This document shows positions 31,682 to 38,790 of a stretch of 40,828 nucleotides of DNA, one piece after another. Source of the DNA: Pigmentiphaga sp. (GTDB taxonomy: Bacteria > Pseudomonadota > Gammaproteobacteria > Burkholderiales > Burkholderiaceae_B); the NCBI GenBank assembly GCA_023228945.1, contig JALOAI010000036.1, positions 1 through 40,828 on the forward strand. Direction: 5' to 3'. The translations under genes and the position numbers were made by a program. Each line of letters starts with the position of its first letter. The stretch's first letter is position 1. The notes under the pieces are model-generated. The model searched no databases, was not told the origin of the DNA, and saw only the letters and a program-made list of their open reading frames with translations.

Positions 31682-32839
31682 GTGAGTGCTGAACAGGTTC
31701 ACTTGAACCAGGTTTATGGGCAGCGCATCCGTCAGGCCAGGCAAGCGCGTGGCCTAGGAGTCGGTGAGCTGGCCGACCTGATGGACGTTAGCCGCAACGC
31801 AATTCGAAACTGGGAGGTGGAAGAACACAGGGTTAATCCGGAACTCGTCCCCCGACTGAGCCAAGTCCTAGGACAGCCCGACGCCTACTTCTATCGTCGG
31901 CCTGAGATCGCAGAAGCCGAAGCCGAAATGGTCCACTTCCGCTCACGCCGATTGAAGGAGCAGGACTCCGGAAGGCTGCAAGCACGCTTCTCATGGTTAG
32001 TGGAATACCTGACCTTCGTGAACCAACATGTGAAGCTGCCGGGCCTGCAGCTCCCGTCCGCGACTGGGGCGGAAACGACAGATGAAATCGAGGCGGCCGC
32101 AGCGGAAGTGCGTAGGGCATGGGGCCTAGGGCCGGGGCCGCTCCTGGAACTGACCAGAACAGCGGAACTCAACGGAGTCTTCATCCAGGCATTCAACCTA
32201 GGGGTCGAGAAGCTCGATGGCTTCTCCTACTGGCACGATGGCCTGCAAAGGCCGTTCATCTGGCTGAATCTCGACAAAGGAAAGTATGCGCGAAGTCGCT
32301 TCGACCTTGCACACGAAATCGGGCACATGGTCCTGCATAGAGGGATCGCTAGGCCTCAAACGGATGAAGAAGCGTTCCAAATCTTCGAGCAGCAAGCGCA
32401 CCGGTTCGCATCCGCGCTTCTGATGCCAAGGGAGACCTGGCTCGGCGACATCGCGCCGTTCGGCAGGAACCTGACCCTTTCCACTTTTAAGGCGCTCAAG
32501 CCTAAGTGGCGGACGTCAATTGCGGCGATGATTTATCGGACAAAGGAACTCGGGTTCATTGGCGCTGCTGACAGCACTCGCCTATGGAAGCAGTACAGCT
32601 CGCGTAAGTGGAGGGCGGTTGAGCCGTTTGATGACACATGGTCGATAGAGCGCCCAACACTTATCCAGGAAGCCACACGAGTGATGATCCCCGGCGGCAA
32701 TTACGGCACGACGTTACAACAATACTTCCCACTTAGCCCCCGCCATCTTGCCGAGCTCTCGGGGCTCCCCAAGGAGGAACTTGAGTCCATCCCAGTTGCC
32801 CAGCTAGTTCGTCGCGCTTCGCACTCTCCGGCGAACTGA
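31682..32839 (+). CDS. XRE HTH fused to ImmA/IrrE metalloprotease
   Basis: 385 aa, GTG start with AAGGAGG upstream. XRE HTH at ~10-65 (GQRIRQARQARGLGVGELADLMDVSRNAIRNWE), then the ImmA/IrrE zinc protease domain with HEIGH at 211-215 and third ligand E236 in EQQAHRFASALLMP. Similar proteins cleave phage repressors (ImmA in ICEBs1) or, in Deinococcus, IrrE/PprI cleaves DdrO after DNA damage. Here it may cleave the CI protein, the upstream gene product, or its own operator complex. C-terminal ~125 residues are a further domain of unknown use. Confidence 0.8.
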   Translation: MSAEQVHLNQVYGQRIRQARQARGLGVGELADLMDVSRNAIRNWEVEEHRVNPELVPRLSQVLGQPDAYFYRRPEIAEAEAEMVHFRSRRLKEQDSGRLQARFSWLVEYLTFVNQHVKLPGLQLPSATGAETTDEIEAAAAEVRRAWGLGPGPLLELTRTAELNGVFIQAFNLGVEKLDGFSYWHDGLQRPFIWLNLDKGKYARSRFDLAHEIGHMVLHRGIARPQTDEEAFQIFEQQAHRFASALLMPRETWLGDIAPFGRNLTLSTFKALKPKWRTSIAAMIYRTKELGFIGAADSTRLWKQYSSRKWRAVEPFDDTWSIERPTLIQEATRVMIPGGNYGTTLQQYFPLSPRHLAELSGLPKEELESIPVAQLVRRASHSPAN

Positions 32840-32914
32840 CCGGAGCGTATTGTCGCAACTGAATGGAGGATGTACTTGAAAACAACGATGAGTGCGCGGG
32901 TAAGACGATGACAC

Positions 32915-34183
32915 ATGGCCCGTAAGCGTAATCGGCGCGCCCCCGGTGAGGGCGCCGTCTACGAGCGTCCCGATCGCGGCACGTGGGTGGCGGCGGTTAT
33001 CGTCGCGTTCAACGACCGCGGGCAACCCCTCAGGCGCACGAAGACGACCCGCACGAAGGGCGAAGCGCAAGCCTGGCTGCTCGAGCAGCAAGCGGCGCTC
33101 CTCGGCGGCGCGCAGCTCGGAGACACCAGCACCTTCCAAGAACTCGTAGACGCCTGGCTTGAGGCTGGCGAAACCCTACGCGGCTGGAAATCCAGCACGA
33201 CCTCCTCGTACAAGTGGGTGCTGCAACGCGCCACGCCTCACCTGGGGCCGCTCAGGGCACGCGACATCGAACCCAGCACCATCCAGCGCCTACTCCTCAC
33301 CCTCGCGCGCGGCGGGGCGTCTCCCGCGCTCGTGCGCCGCGTTCGCCTGCACGTCGGCATGGTCCTGCGGGACGCCGCCAAGAAGGGCCTCATCCCTCGT
33401 GACCCAGTGGCGGTGATCGACCCGCCGAGAGTCGAGGCGCCGGCCATCCAGCGGTGGAGTGAGGACGAGATAGGCAAGGTCGTCCGGCACTGCCTCAGCG
33501 TGGACGACCAGGTGAGTCGGTACACGCTCGTCGCTCTCGGCACCGGCCTGCGCACCGAGGAACTCCTGGGCCTCGCGTGGTCCAGCGTCGACCTCGAGGA
33601 GAAGACCATCACGGTGGAGCGAGTCGCCGTGGAGGTCGAGGGCCGTGTCGAGCTGCGAGCGGGCGGTAAGACTGACGCGGCGAGTCGCGTGGTGCCCATC
33701 GACGACATCACCGCGGGCGCGTTGGCGAGACAGCGCGCTCACGTGGAGCGCCTGAAGGACATCAGGGCGGACGTGAACGCCCGGCAGGAGGAACTAGGGC
33801 GGTCCTCGCCGGCGTGGGCTGACATCGACGCGGTCTTCACCACCAGCACCGGCACCGTCTGGGGCCGCTCAGCGCTCCGCAGCCAGTTCGACGCCTTGCA
33901 GGCGGCCGCCAAAGTCACGCGCATTAAGCTGTACGCCACCCGCAGCACCCACGGCTCATTACTGGCTGACGCGGGCGTGAACCTGCATGCCCTCGCCGAG
34001 CGCCTGGGCCACACGGACCCGCGCTTCACCGCCAAGGTCTACCTACGTGGAAGCAACTCGACTCACCGAGCGGTAGCGGACCGCGTCGGCGCGATTCTTG
34101 GTAGCAGCTTGGTAGCAGAAGGCACCGACTTTCGCGTTCCAACGGCACCTAGTGACGCCAGTTCGGGCGCCGAGTCGAGCTGA
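32915..34183 (+). CDS. int: Tyrosine-type integrase
   Basis: 422 aa. N-terminal arm-binding domain (APGEGAVYERPDRGTWVAAV), core-binding ~75-165, catalytic domain with R in GLRTEELLGL, 'YATRSTHGSLLADAG' (the R-x-x-H box, first His replaced by Tyr), LGH and the nucleophile Tyr in KVYLRG. The last 20 residues are hydrophilic. A tandem repeat of presumed arm sites lies within its 3' end, and attP begins 63 bases after its stop. The start has no ribosome site, and TTGTCG - 17 - TACTTG upstream is a weak promoter candidate. Confidence 0.9.
   Translation: MARKRNRRAPGEGAVYERPDRGTWVAAVIVAFNDRGQPLRRTKTTRTKGEAQAWLLEQQAALLGGAQLGDTSTFQELVDAWLEAGETLRGWKSSTTSSYKWVLQRATPHLGPLRARDIEPSTIQRLLLTLARGGASPALVRRVRLHVGMVLRDAAKKGLIPRDPVAVIDPPRVEAPAIQRWSEDEIGKVVRHCLSVDDQVSRYTLVALGTGLRTEELLGLAWSSVDLEEKTITVERVAVEVEGRVELRAGGKTDAASRVVPIDDITAGALARQRAHVERLKDIRADVNARQEELGRSSPAWADIDAVFTTSTGTVWGRSALRSQFDALQAAAKVTRIKLYATRSTHGSLLADAGVNLHALAERLGHTDPRFTAKVYLRGSNSTHRAVADRVGAILGSSLVAEGTDFRVPTAPSDASSGAESS
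34097..34118. repeat. Tandem 11-bp repeat, left of attP
   Basis: CTTGGTAGCAG twice in exact tandem, within the end of the integrase gene. The same unit is repeated right of attP, so these are likely integrase arm-binding sites. Confidence 0.7.
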
Positions 34184-34246
34184 GAACGCGTCCAGGACGC
34201 CGCATTTCACCCAGTGGCACCTAACGCCGCCAATAGCCGGACGTGC

Positions 34247-34291
34247 CTACGGATCAGAAGGTCAGGAGTTCGAATCTTCTCGGGCGCACCA
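34247..34291. other. attP: attP core (3' part of a tRNA-Arg)
   Basis: 45 bases matching the tRNA 3' half: anticodon-loop end CTACGGA, anticodon-stem arm TCAGA, T arm with TTCGAAT loop, acceptor arm CGGGCGC and ACCA. The anticodon would be ACG (Arg). No 5' half exists, so it is not a tRNA gene but the crossover region that restores the host tRNA at integration. Confidence 0.85.
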
Positions 34292-34306
34292 AGAAAAGCA
34301 CGACGG

Positions 34307-34334
34307 GAACGGCGCTTCTAACGAGGCGCCGTTC
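34307..34334 (+). terminator. Hairpin after integrase / attP
   Basis: GAACGGCGC / GCGCCGTTC, a perfect 9-bp stem with a 10-base loop, followed by AACATTTA. It may end integrase transcription; the U tract is weak. It also sits between attP and the right arm repeats. Confidence 0.5.
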
Positions 34335-34346
34335 AACATTTAGGCG

Positions 34347-34368
34347 CTTGGTAGCAGGTTGGTAGCAG
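34347..34368. repeat. Tandem 11-bp repeat, right of attP
   Basis: CTTGGTAGCAG followed by GTTGGTAGCAG, one base different. Same direction as the left pair. Together they flank the attP core at about -130 and +56. Confidence 0.7.
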
Positions 34369-34466
34369 GACGCACCAAAAACGACCCTCGAAGCAGCCTC
34401 TCAACGCCTAGGTTTTCGCCTATTGATAACGCTCACCGAACAACGAAACCCTGTTAGGCTCGTGAC

Positions 34467-34494
34467 TGGCCCGCGTCCCCCCCGGCGCGGGCCA
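34467..34494. terminator. Hairpin between attP and second methyltransferase
   Basis: TGGCCCGCG / CGCGGGCCA with a 10-base loop. Bidirectional; no clear U tract. Likely closes the methyltransferase gene that ends here and the integrase unit from the other side. Confidence 0.5.
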
Positions 34495-34521
34495 ACCCAT
34501 CGCGAACCGAACCCTCGAGTC

Positions 34522-36198
34522 CTACTGGTCTGCTGGCGCGTCGTACAAGCGCTGCTGATCGCCCGCCTTCTGCGGCTTCGCTAGCCGCTTCACCGGCTTG
34601 GCGTCCATACTCACGTTCACCGAACCCGCAGGAATCCACGGGCGCTTGCCTTCAAGCAGCTCCTCAACGGTCAACAGTTGAATGCGGGGAATGCAATCGC
34701 GCCCATACTCATACAACCCGAGTCGAGCGGCCTCCTGCCGCATGCCGCTCGTGACCTCGTGCAGGCTCACGAACACCCCCATGGCCGCACCTTCCCTGCG
34801 AACCACGCTCTCGAGTTCGCGAACCATCCCAGGATTCAACTGGTGACCGCCCTTCACGCTGACGATCACCTTCTCCACCGCTTCACCGCCAGGCGTTCGG
34901 AAGTAGATGCGGCCATCGATGCCCGTATCCCCGCCCTTCTTGCCCTTCCCCGTCGCTCCGGCGCCGTACGACTGCGCGCCGATAAGGCCGTTAACCCAGA
35001 ACTGGAACTGGTACGGGCCATCGGGCTGCTCGTTGAACAACGCCTCCGCTGACGCCTTATCCACGGGCGTGCCAATAACCTCGAAGTGCTTACCCCGCTC
35101 GAGACCATGGTCGACAAGCAACCTGTTACTGATGAGGCCGACGGCAAGGTGCGTGATGTCGATGCCTACCCACGACCGCCCAAGCTTTTCTGCGGCGGCC
35201 ACTGCGGTTCCGCAACCACAGAACGGGTCAAGCACCGTCCCGTCGGTCGGCGCCAACAGTTGGATTGCCCGCGCGAGGAGCGCCTCGGGTTTCTGAGTCG
35301 GGTAACCGAGGCGCTCGCGCGCTTGCGAATTTAGCGGCGGGATATCGTCCCACACGTCACTCAGCGGCATTCCCTTGAGCTCTTCGAGATACCGCTTGTA
35401 GCGGGGGACGGCGCCGGGCCTCGGTTGGATAACCCGCCCCGCCTCGTACTCCGCCAACATCCGCTCACGCGTCCAGCGCCAGACGCGAGTCACCCCAAGA
35501 AACTCATAAGTGAGGTTAGGCCTGTCGCGATTTGGATTCGTGATATCAGCAAGCGTGTAACGCTGGCCGCCCGGGTCAGCGTGCGAATACTTGCTGGCGA
35601 CCTTCTCCGGCAGGGCGTCAAAGTCGTAGGGCGCGAACAGCGCATCAGGGTTCAGCGCCGCCGCATCGGTCTTCCTGTAAAGCAACAGCACGTCATGGTT
35701 CTTCGGGAGGCTCCGAGAGACGAGCGACTTAGACCCCGTACGCTTCCACGCGATTTCGTTCTGGAACATGAGCGGCCCGAAGATCACGTCGAGCATCACC
35801 TTGAGATAGTGGCTTGCAGTAGGGTCACAGTGCAGGAGCAAGAACCCCGTCGACTTGAGGACACGATGCAACTCGACCATTCGTGGCGCCATCATCACGA
35901 GGTAGGCACTCAGACTGTTTTGCCCCAGTCGCTTGACGGTGAAGTGCAGGTACTCTGCCAGCTCTCCATGAACTGGCACCAGGTCCTCTAAGGCAACCGC
36001 GGCCTCGTAACCCCACGTCCACGTGTCGTTGAACGCGCGGATCTGCGCGCCGGGGCCATCGCCGCTCTGCTCACGAAAGATGACGTTGTAATCGGCGTTA
36101 CTGTTGAACGGCGGGTCGAGGTAAATCAGGTCAACTGACTCGCTCGCCATTTCTCTAAGGACGGTGAGGTTATCACCGTAATACAGCGTTCTGGACAT
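34522..36198 (-). CDS. DNA methyltransferase fused to Mrr-like nuclease domain (copy 2)
   Basis: 558 aa, ATG with GGGGAGG upstream. DPPF at 28-31, target-recognition region ~150-290 (longer than in copy 1), DPFCGCG at 324-330, then a C-terminal nuclease-like domain: GGDTGIDG (D424, D428), SVK at 447-449, 'GMVRELESVVRREGAAMGVFVSL'. In copy 1 the second motif is QVK; here S replaces the polar Q/E, so catalysis may be changed or lost. The ends of the two domains match copy 1 strongly, so the pair arose by duplication or repeated acquisition. Converges with integrase; its leader carries a spaced inverted repeat. Confidence 0.85.
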   Translation of the reverse strand: MSRTLYYGDNLTVLREMASESVDLIYLDPPFNSNADYNVIFREQSGDGPGAQIRAFNDTWTWGYEAAVALEDLVPVHGELAEYLHFTVKRLGQNSLSAYLVMMAPRMVELHRVLKSTGFLLLHCDPTASHYLKVMLDVIFGPLMFQNEIAWKRTGSKSLVSRSLPKNHDVLLLYRKTDAAALNPDALFAPYDFDALPEKVASKYSHADPGGQRYTLADITNPNRDRPNLTYEFLGVTRVWRWTRERMLAEYEAGRVIQPRPGAVPRYKRYLEELKGMPLSDVWDDIPPLNSQARERLGYPTQKPEALLARAIQLLAPTDGTVLDPFCGCGTAVAAAEKLGRSWVGIDITHLAVGLISNRLLVDHGLERGKHFEVIGTPVDKASAEALFNEQPDGPYQFQFWVNGLIGAQSYGAGATGKGKKGGDTGIDGRIYFRTPGGEAVEKVIVSVKGGHQLNPGMVRELESVVRREGAAMGVFVSLHEVTSGMRQEAARLGLYEYGRDCIPRIQLLTVEELLEGKRPWIPAGSVNVSMDAKPVKRLAKPQKAGDQQRLYDAPADQ

Positions 36199-36273
36199 TA
36201 GTCCTCCCCGATTCTTTCGTTGTGGTGCCGCATGATGGGGAGTCGTGCATTACGGCGCTCTTACTTCGATTGT

Positions 36274-36309
36274 GCGATAAAGCACTGACTATTCCTGGGC
36301 TCTTATCGC
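36274..36309. promoter_or_regulatory. Inverted repeat in leader of second methyltransferase
   Basis: GCGATAA and TTATCGC, perfect 7-bp arms 22 bases apart, in the 129-base gap between the methyltransferase start and the coiled-coil lysis gene. Possible operator of a controller acting on the methyltransferase gene; no clear promoter can be set. Confidence 0.4.
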
Positions 36310-36327
36310 TTACCACTTGAAGACCGC

Positions 36328-36633
36328 TTACTTCTGGCTCTTCCGCCCCAGCCCGAAGCTGACGACGCCAGTAACTACGCTCATGATGATGCCGAGCCCG
36401 ACCGTCTGCAGCACACTCCCCTGCCCGTCAGCCTTCTCGGCGAGCGTAGTGAGCTTCTGCTCGATGCGGGCCAAACTCACCGGCACGTCCGAGAGCCTCG
36501 ACACGTCAGCTTCTAGTCTCCCCAGTCGGTTCTCGACGATGCTCAGGCGCGTCTCCAACCCGGTCGACATGTCTTGAGCGAGAGCGCCGGTCAGCACGAG
36601 CGCGACGAACAACAGGACGGTTTTCTTCTTCAC
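36328..36633 (-). CDS. Coiled-coil membrane protein of the lysis region
   Basis: 101 aa from a GTG six bases after GAGGAG; an ATG overlapping the ribosome site is less likely. N-terminal signal-like helix (KKKTVLLFVALVLTGALAQ), a coiled coil (LETRLSIVENRLGRLEADVS, IEQKLTTLAEKA), and a C-terminal hydrophobic helix (GLGIIMSVVTGVVSFGLG). The design resembles XhlA-like holin partners or spanin-like proteins. Confidence 0.65.
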   Translation of the reverse strand: MKKKTVLLFVALVLTGALAQDMSTGLETRLSIVENRLGRLEADVSRLSDVPVSLARIEQKLTTLAEKADGQGSVLQTVGLGIIMSVVTGVVSFGLGRKSQK

Positions 36634-36654
36634 GGTCATCTCCTCAGATGGCGT

Positions 36655-36719
36655 GCCCCAATAGGCGGGGCGGTGTCGTTAGATAGCGCCGGCGTTCGGT
36701 TTGTTTGCGAGACGCCGGC
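36655..36719 (-). promoter_or_regulatory. Two hairpins before the coiled-coil lysis gene
   Basis: GCCCC / GGGGC (36655-36671), starting GCCCCGCCTA on the coding strand like the major tail and endolysin leaders, and GCCGGCGT / ACGCCGGC (36688-36719), both in the 100-base leader. Confidence 0.5.
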
Positions 36720-36736
36720 TGGTTGTGTGTGGCCGC

Positions 36737-36838
36737 CTAGAAGCGGCCGATGTTCGCGGCTATGCCGCCCAGGAGCATGCCGACCACCAGGCCGACAACA
36801 ACTCCTTGGACGGTCACTTCCCGCCAGAACGTCTTCAT
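36737..36838 (-). CDS. Tiny single-TM protein (33 aa)
   Basis: MKTFWREVTVQGVV... one glycine/valine-rich transmembrane helix (VVVGLVVGMLLGGIAANIG). GGAGGAGGG just upstream of ATG and an ATGA overlap with the gene before it give it strong start support. Similar to small holin-like or pinholin-like peptides. Confidence 0.65.
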   Translation of the reverse strand: MKTFWREVTVQGVVVGLVVGMLLGGIAANIGRF

Positions 36839-37170
36839 GGGTTCCCTCCTCCTTCGATCTCGGCCAGGTCGACGGTCTGGCCGGCCAAGTGGTGTGTGCA
36901 ATCGCTCAGAAACTGGATCTGACCGTCGCGCACGAAGCTGTGGCAGACGCGCGGCTCGCGGGCTTCACCTTCCTCCCAGCGGACCAGGAGGCTTGGGGCG
37001 AACGTGGGACGCTCGACGTCGCCGTTGAACGACCACACGGCGTGCTCCTCACCCGGCCGGTTGGTCTGGACGGTGTAGAACGCGTGATGGATACCGCAGC
37101 CGGGGCACTCGAATAGGTACCCGACCAGGTCGGTCTTGTCGCGGCGGTACATGGGCGCAATGCGGGGCAC
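36835..37170 (-). CDS. Small Cys-rich phage protein with CHSF and CPGCG motifs
   Basis: 111 aa from a GTG with GAGAGG upstream (ATG 18 bases later possible). 'FECPGCGIHHAF', 'WSFNGDVERPTFAPSLLV', 'VCHSFVRDGQIQFLSDCTHHLAGQTVDL': a widespread phage family of unknown role, sometimes mislabelled as ammonia monooxygenase. Probably binds a metal. It lies within the lysis cassette. Confidence 0.75.
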   Translation of the reverse strand: MPRIAPMYRRDKTDLVGYLFECPGCGIHHAFYTVQTNRPGEEHAVWSFNGDVERPTFAPSLLVRWEEGEAREPRVCHSFVRDGQIQFLSDCTHHLAGQTVDLAEIEGGGNP

Positions 37171-37181
37171 GTCGCGTCCTC

Positions 37182-37592
37182 TCAAGGTGGGATTCGGAGA
37201 GTGAACCCGGCTCTCAGCCAGTCGGGTGAGCCGATGGTGGGGATGCTGGCCAGCTCGGGGAGCTGCGCCTCCAACCACGCCGACCAGGTGCCCGCGTAGT
37301 AGGCGAGGATCCCGTACGGCGCAAGGTGCGCAGCATCGAGGCCCCCGGTGATTACCGCCTGTGCGTCTAGTCCAACGGCGAGTTCGAGGCCGCCGAGCAC
37401 GAACACGGGTCGCTCGATGAAGCACCCGATCGTGGTGCTTGGCCAGGCCGCCGAGCAGCTGATGGTGACGTTCGCAAGCACCGTGAAGGGCGGTGCCTCC
37501 TCGGGCGCCTCACCTTCGGCGTTGGCGTTCCCGCACAGAATCAACGCGAGGAGTGTGGTCAGGAGCAGGTGGCGGGGCGGGCGGGAGCGCAC
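37182..37592 (-). CDS. Secreted protein in lysis region, unknown
   Basis: 136 aa with a signal peptide (HLLLTTLLALILCGNANAE). Mature part is neutral, hydrophobic (VFVLGGLELAVGLDAQAVITGG, 'AYYAGTWSAWLEAQLPEL'), with two Cys. The GTG follows the preceding stop with no gap. Could be a spanin- or tail-tip-like periplasmic factor; not recognised. Confidence 0.55.
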   Translation of the reverse strand: MRSRPPRHLLLTTLLALILCGNANAEGEAPEEAPPFTVLANVTISCSAAWPSTTIGCFIERPVFVLGGLELAVGLDAQAVITGGLDAAHLAPYGILAYYAGTWSAWLEAQLPELASIPTIGSPDWLRAGFTLRIPP

Positions 37593-38105
37593 TCAGGTCG
37601 CCTCCGTCGCCCCACGGGAGTTTCCCCCGAACACCCCCAACAGCAATCCGCGAATCGCGTCCCAACCGCCTGATGCGAAGACCGCCGCGTTGATACCGAA
37701 CATGATTGCGGCGACGCCAGTCAGGTCACTAGGTCGACCAATTACGGGCAAGTCGATCGTGCCGAGTAGGGAGATGCCGATGCCGAGCCCGAAGGAGAGT
37801 GCCAGTGTGCCGAGTCCATGCAAGTCTCTTAGGAAGTTCGCCTTGATGAGCGCCACGAGGGCGGCGATCACCCCCGCCAAGACTGCGGCGTCCTTGAACC
37901 AGTCCGCGGGGTTCCAGGACTCGACGGGCGGAACGGCGGCCTCGGGCGCGGTTGCCTCCGGGGCGTCGGCCACCGTCGTGGTGGCCAGCATGACTGGCGC
38001 GGCGGAGATCTCCACGCCGAAAGGCGCGGCCTGCGCGGCGGCCAGCGTAGCGGGGCCGACGCTCAAGGCGAGCGTCAGCATCAGCAGTTTGGTAAGTCGT
38101 TTCAC
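37593..38105 (-). CDS. Holin-like membrane protein
   Basis: 170 aa from a GTG with GGAGG upstream (MKRLTKLLMLTLALSVGPATLAAA, signal-like). After a Pro/Ala linker there are three hydrophobic helices: 'AAVLAGVIAALVALIKANF', 'LGTLALSFGLGIGISLLG', 'LTGVAAIMFGINAAVFASG'. This size and pattern directly after the endolysin gene fit a holin. Confidence 0.7.
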   Translation of the reverse strand: MKRLTKLLMLTLALSVGPATLAAAQAAPFGVEISAAPVMLATTTVADAPEATAPEAAVPPVESWNPADWFKDAAVLAGVIAALVALIKANFLRDLHGLGTLALSFGLGIGISLLGTIDLPVIGRPSDLTGVAAIMFGINAAVFASGGWDAIRGLLLGVFGGNSRGATEAT

Positions 38106-38125
38106 AGTGCCTCCAATAGTGGGTG

Positions 38126-38156
38126 CGGTTGGCGCCTGGGCATCACGCGCCAACCG
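38126..38156 (-). promoter_or_regulatory. 10-bp hairpin in holin leader
   Basis: CGGTTGGCGC / GCGCCAACCG, perfect stem with 11-base loop, about 13 bases before the ribosome site of the holin gene. Confidence 0.55.
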
Positions 38157-38211
38157 GGTCCTCAAAAGCGCTCAATGCTGGAGCCAGTTTCCTGGCGATG
38201 CGGCTGTCGCT

Positions 38212-38709
38212 TCAGCCCGGCACCACCCCCTTGTCGGGCTGCAAGCGAGCCACGAGCGTCCAAGGTCGGGCGCTGTAAGGCGTGATGCTCACGAAGTTGG
38301 GGAGGTTGATGGAAGTCGGTCGGTTCGCGGGGTGGATGCTCTCCACGACCCAGTTGCGGTCCAGGAGGATTCCGACGTGCCCGATTGGTTCGGCGGCGCG
38401 ATGGTCAAAGACGAGATCTCCACCGCGCCGCAGCAATGCGGGCACGGCGAGGCCCTGCAGCTTCATGCTGCGTTCGAGGTCGCTTGCCCACGGATCGGCC
38501 CGCGCCTCGGCGAGACGCCGCTGGGGGTCGTCTCCGCGTCTCGTCGTGCCGTCCACGAGGTGACGGCGGTAGAAGTCGTGACTCGGCAGCTTGAGGGCGT
38601 CCTCGATCACGACACGCACGAACTGGAGGCAGTAATTGGGTTTGGTTGGTATGCCGGGGAGTTTCCCGGACGCGGCCTTCTTGAGGCTGGCGACAATGAG
38701 CTGATTCAA
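38212..38709 (-). CDS. NlpC/P60-like endolysin
   Basis: 165 aa from a TTG eight bases after GGAGG; a GTG three codons upstream touches the ribosome site. Catalytic pattern of cysteine peptidases: Cys in NYCLQFVR near residue 22, His in GHVGILLD near 130, then WVVE. Between them 'DPQRRLAEARADPWASDLERS'. It would cut peptidoglycan peptides at lysis, together with the holin downstream. Confidence 0.7.
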   Translation of the reverse strand: MNQLIVASLKKAASGKLPGIPTKPNYCLQFVRVVIEDALKLPSHDFYRRHLVDGTTRRGDDPQRRLAEARADPWASDLERSMKLQGLAVPALLRRGGDLVFDHRAAEPIGHVGILLDRNWVVESIHPANRPTSINLPNFVSITPYSARPWTLVARLQPDKGVVPG

Positions 38710-38731
38710 CGGACTCACCTCCAAAGGAAAA

Positions 38732-38751
38732 GCCCCACCGTTGGGCGGGGC
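38732..38751 (-). terminator. Hairpin and U tract before endolysin
   Basis: GCCCC / GGGGC with inner CC/GG pairs, followed leftward by TTTTCC, then the GGAGG of the endolysin gene. On the coding strand it begins GCCCCGCCCA, as at 9431. Could reduce read-through from the fibre genes into lysis genes. Confidence 0.55.
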
Positions 38752-38778
38752 GTCAGAAGCTAGTGATTGACGGACCGG

Positions 38779-38790
38779 TAGAATTCCGGC
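38779..38790 (+). promoter_or_regulatory. Leaderless -10 box for DUF11-like moron
   Basis: TAGAAT, then exactly six bases, then ATG. No ribosome site. Same spacing as at 7579 and 30881. Confidence 0.5.

Noticed and set aside
34247..34291. A complete tRNA gene
   Set aside because: Only the 3' half (from the anticodon loop) is present; no acceptor or D arm upstream. It is the attP core.
36835..37170. Ammonia monooxygenase
   Set aside because: Name sometimes given to this small Cys-rich phage family; nothing in the sequence supports that enzyme.
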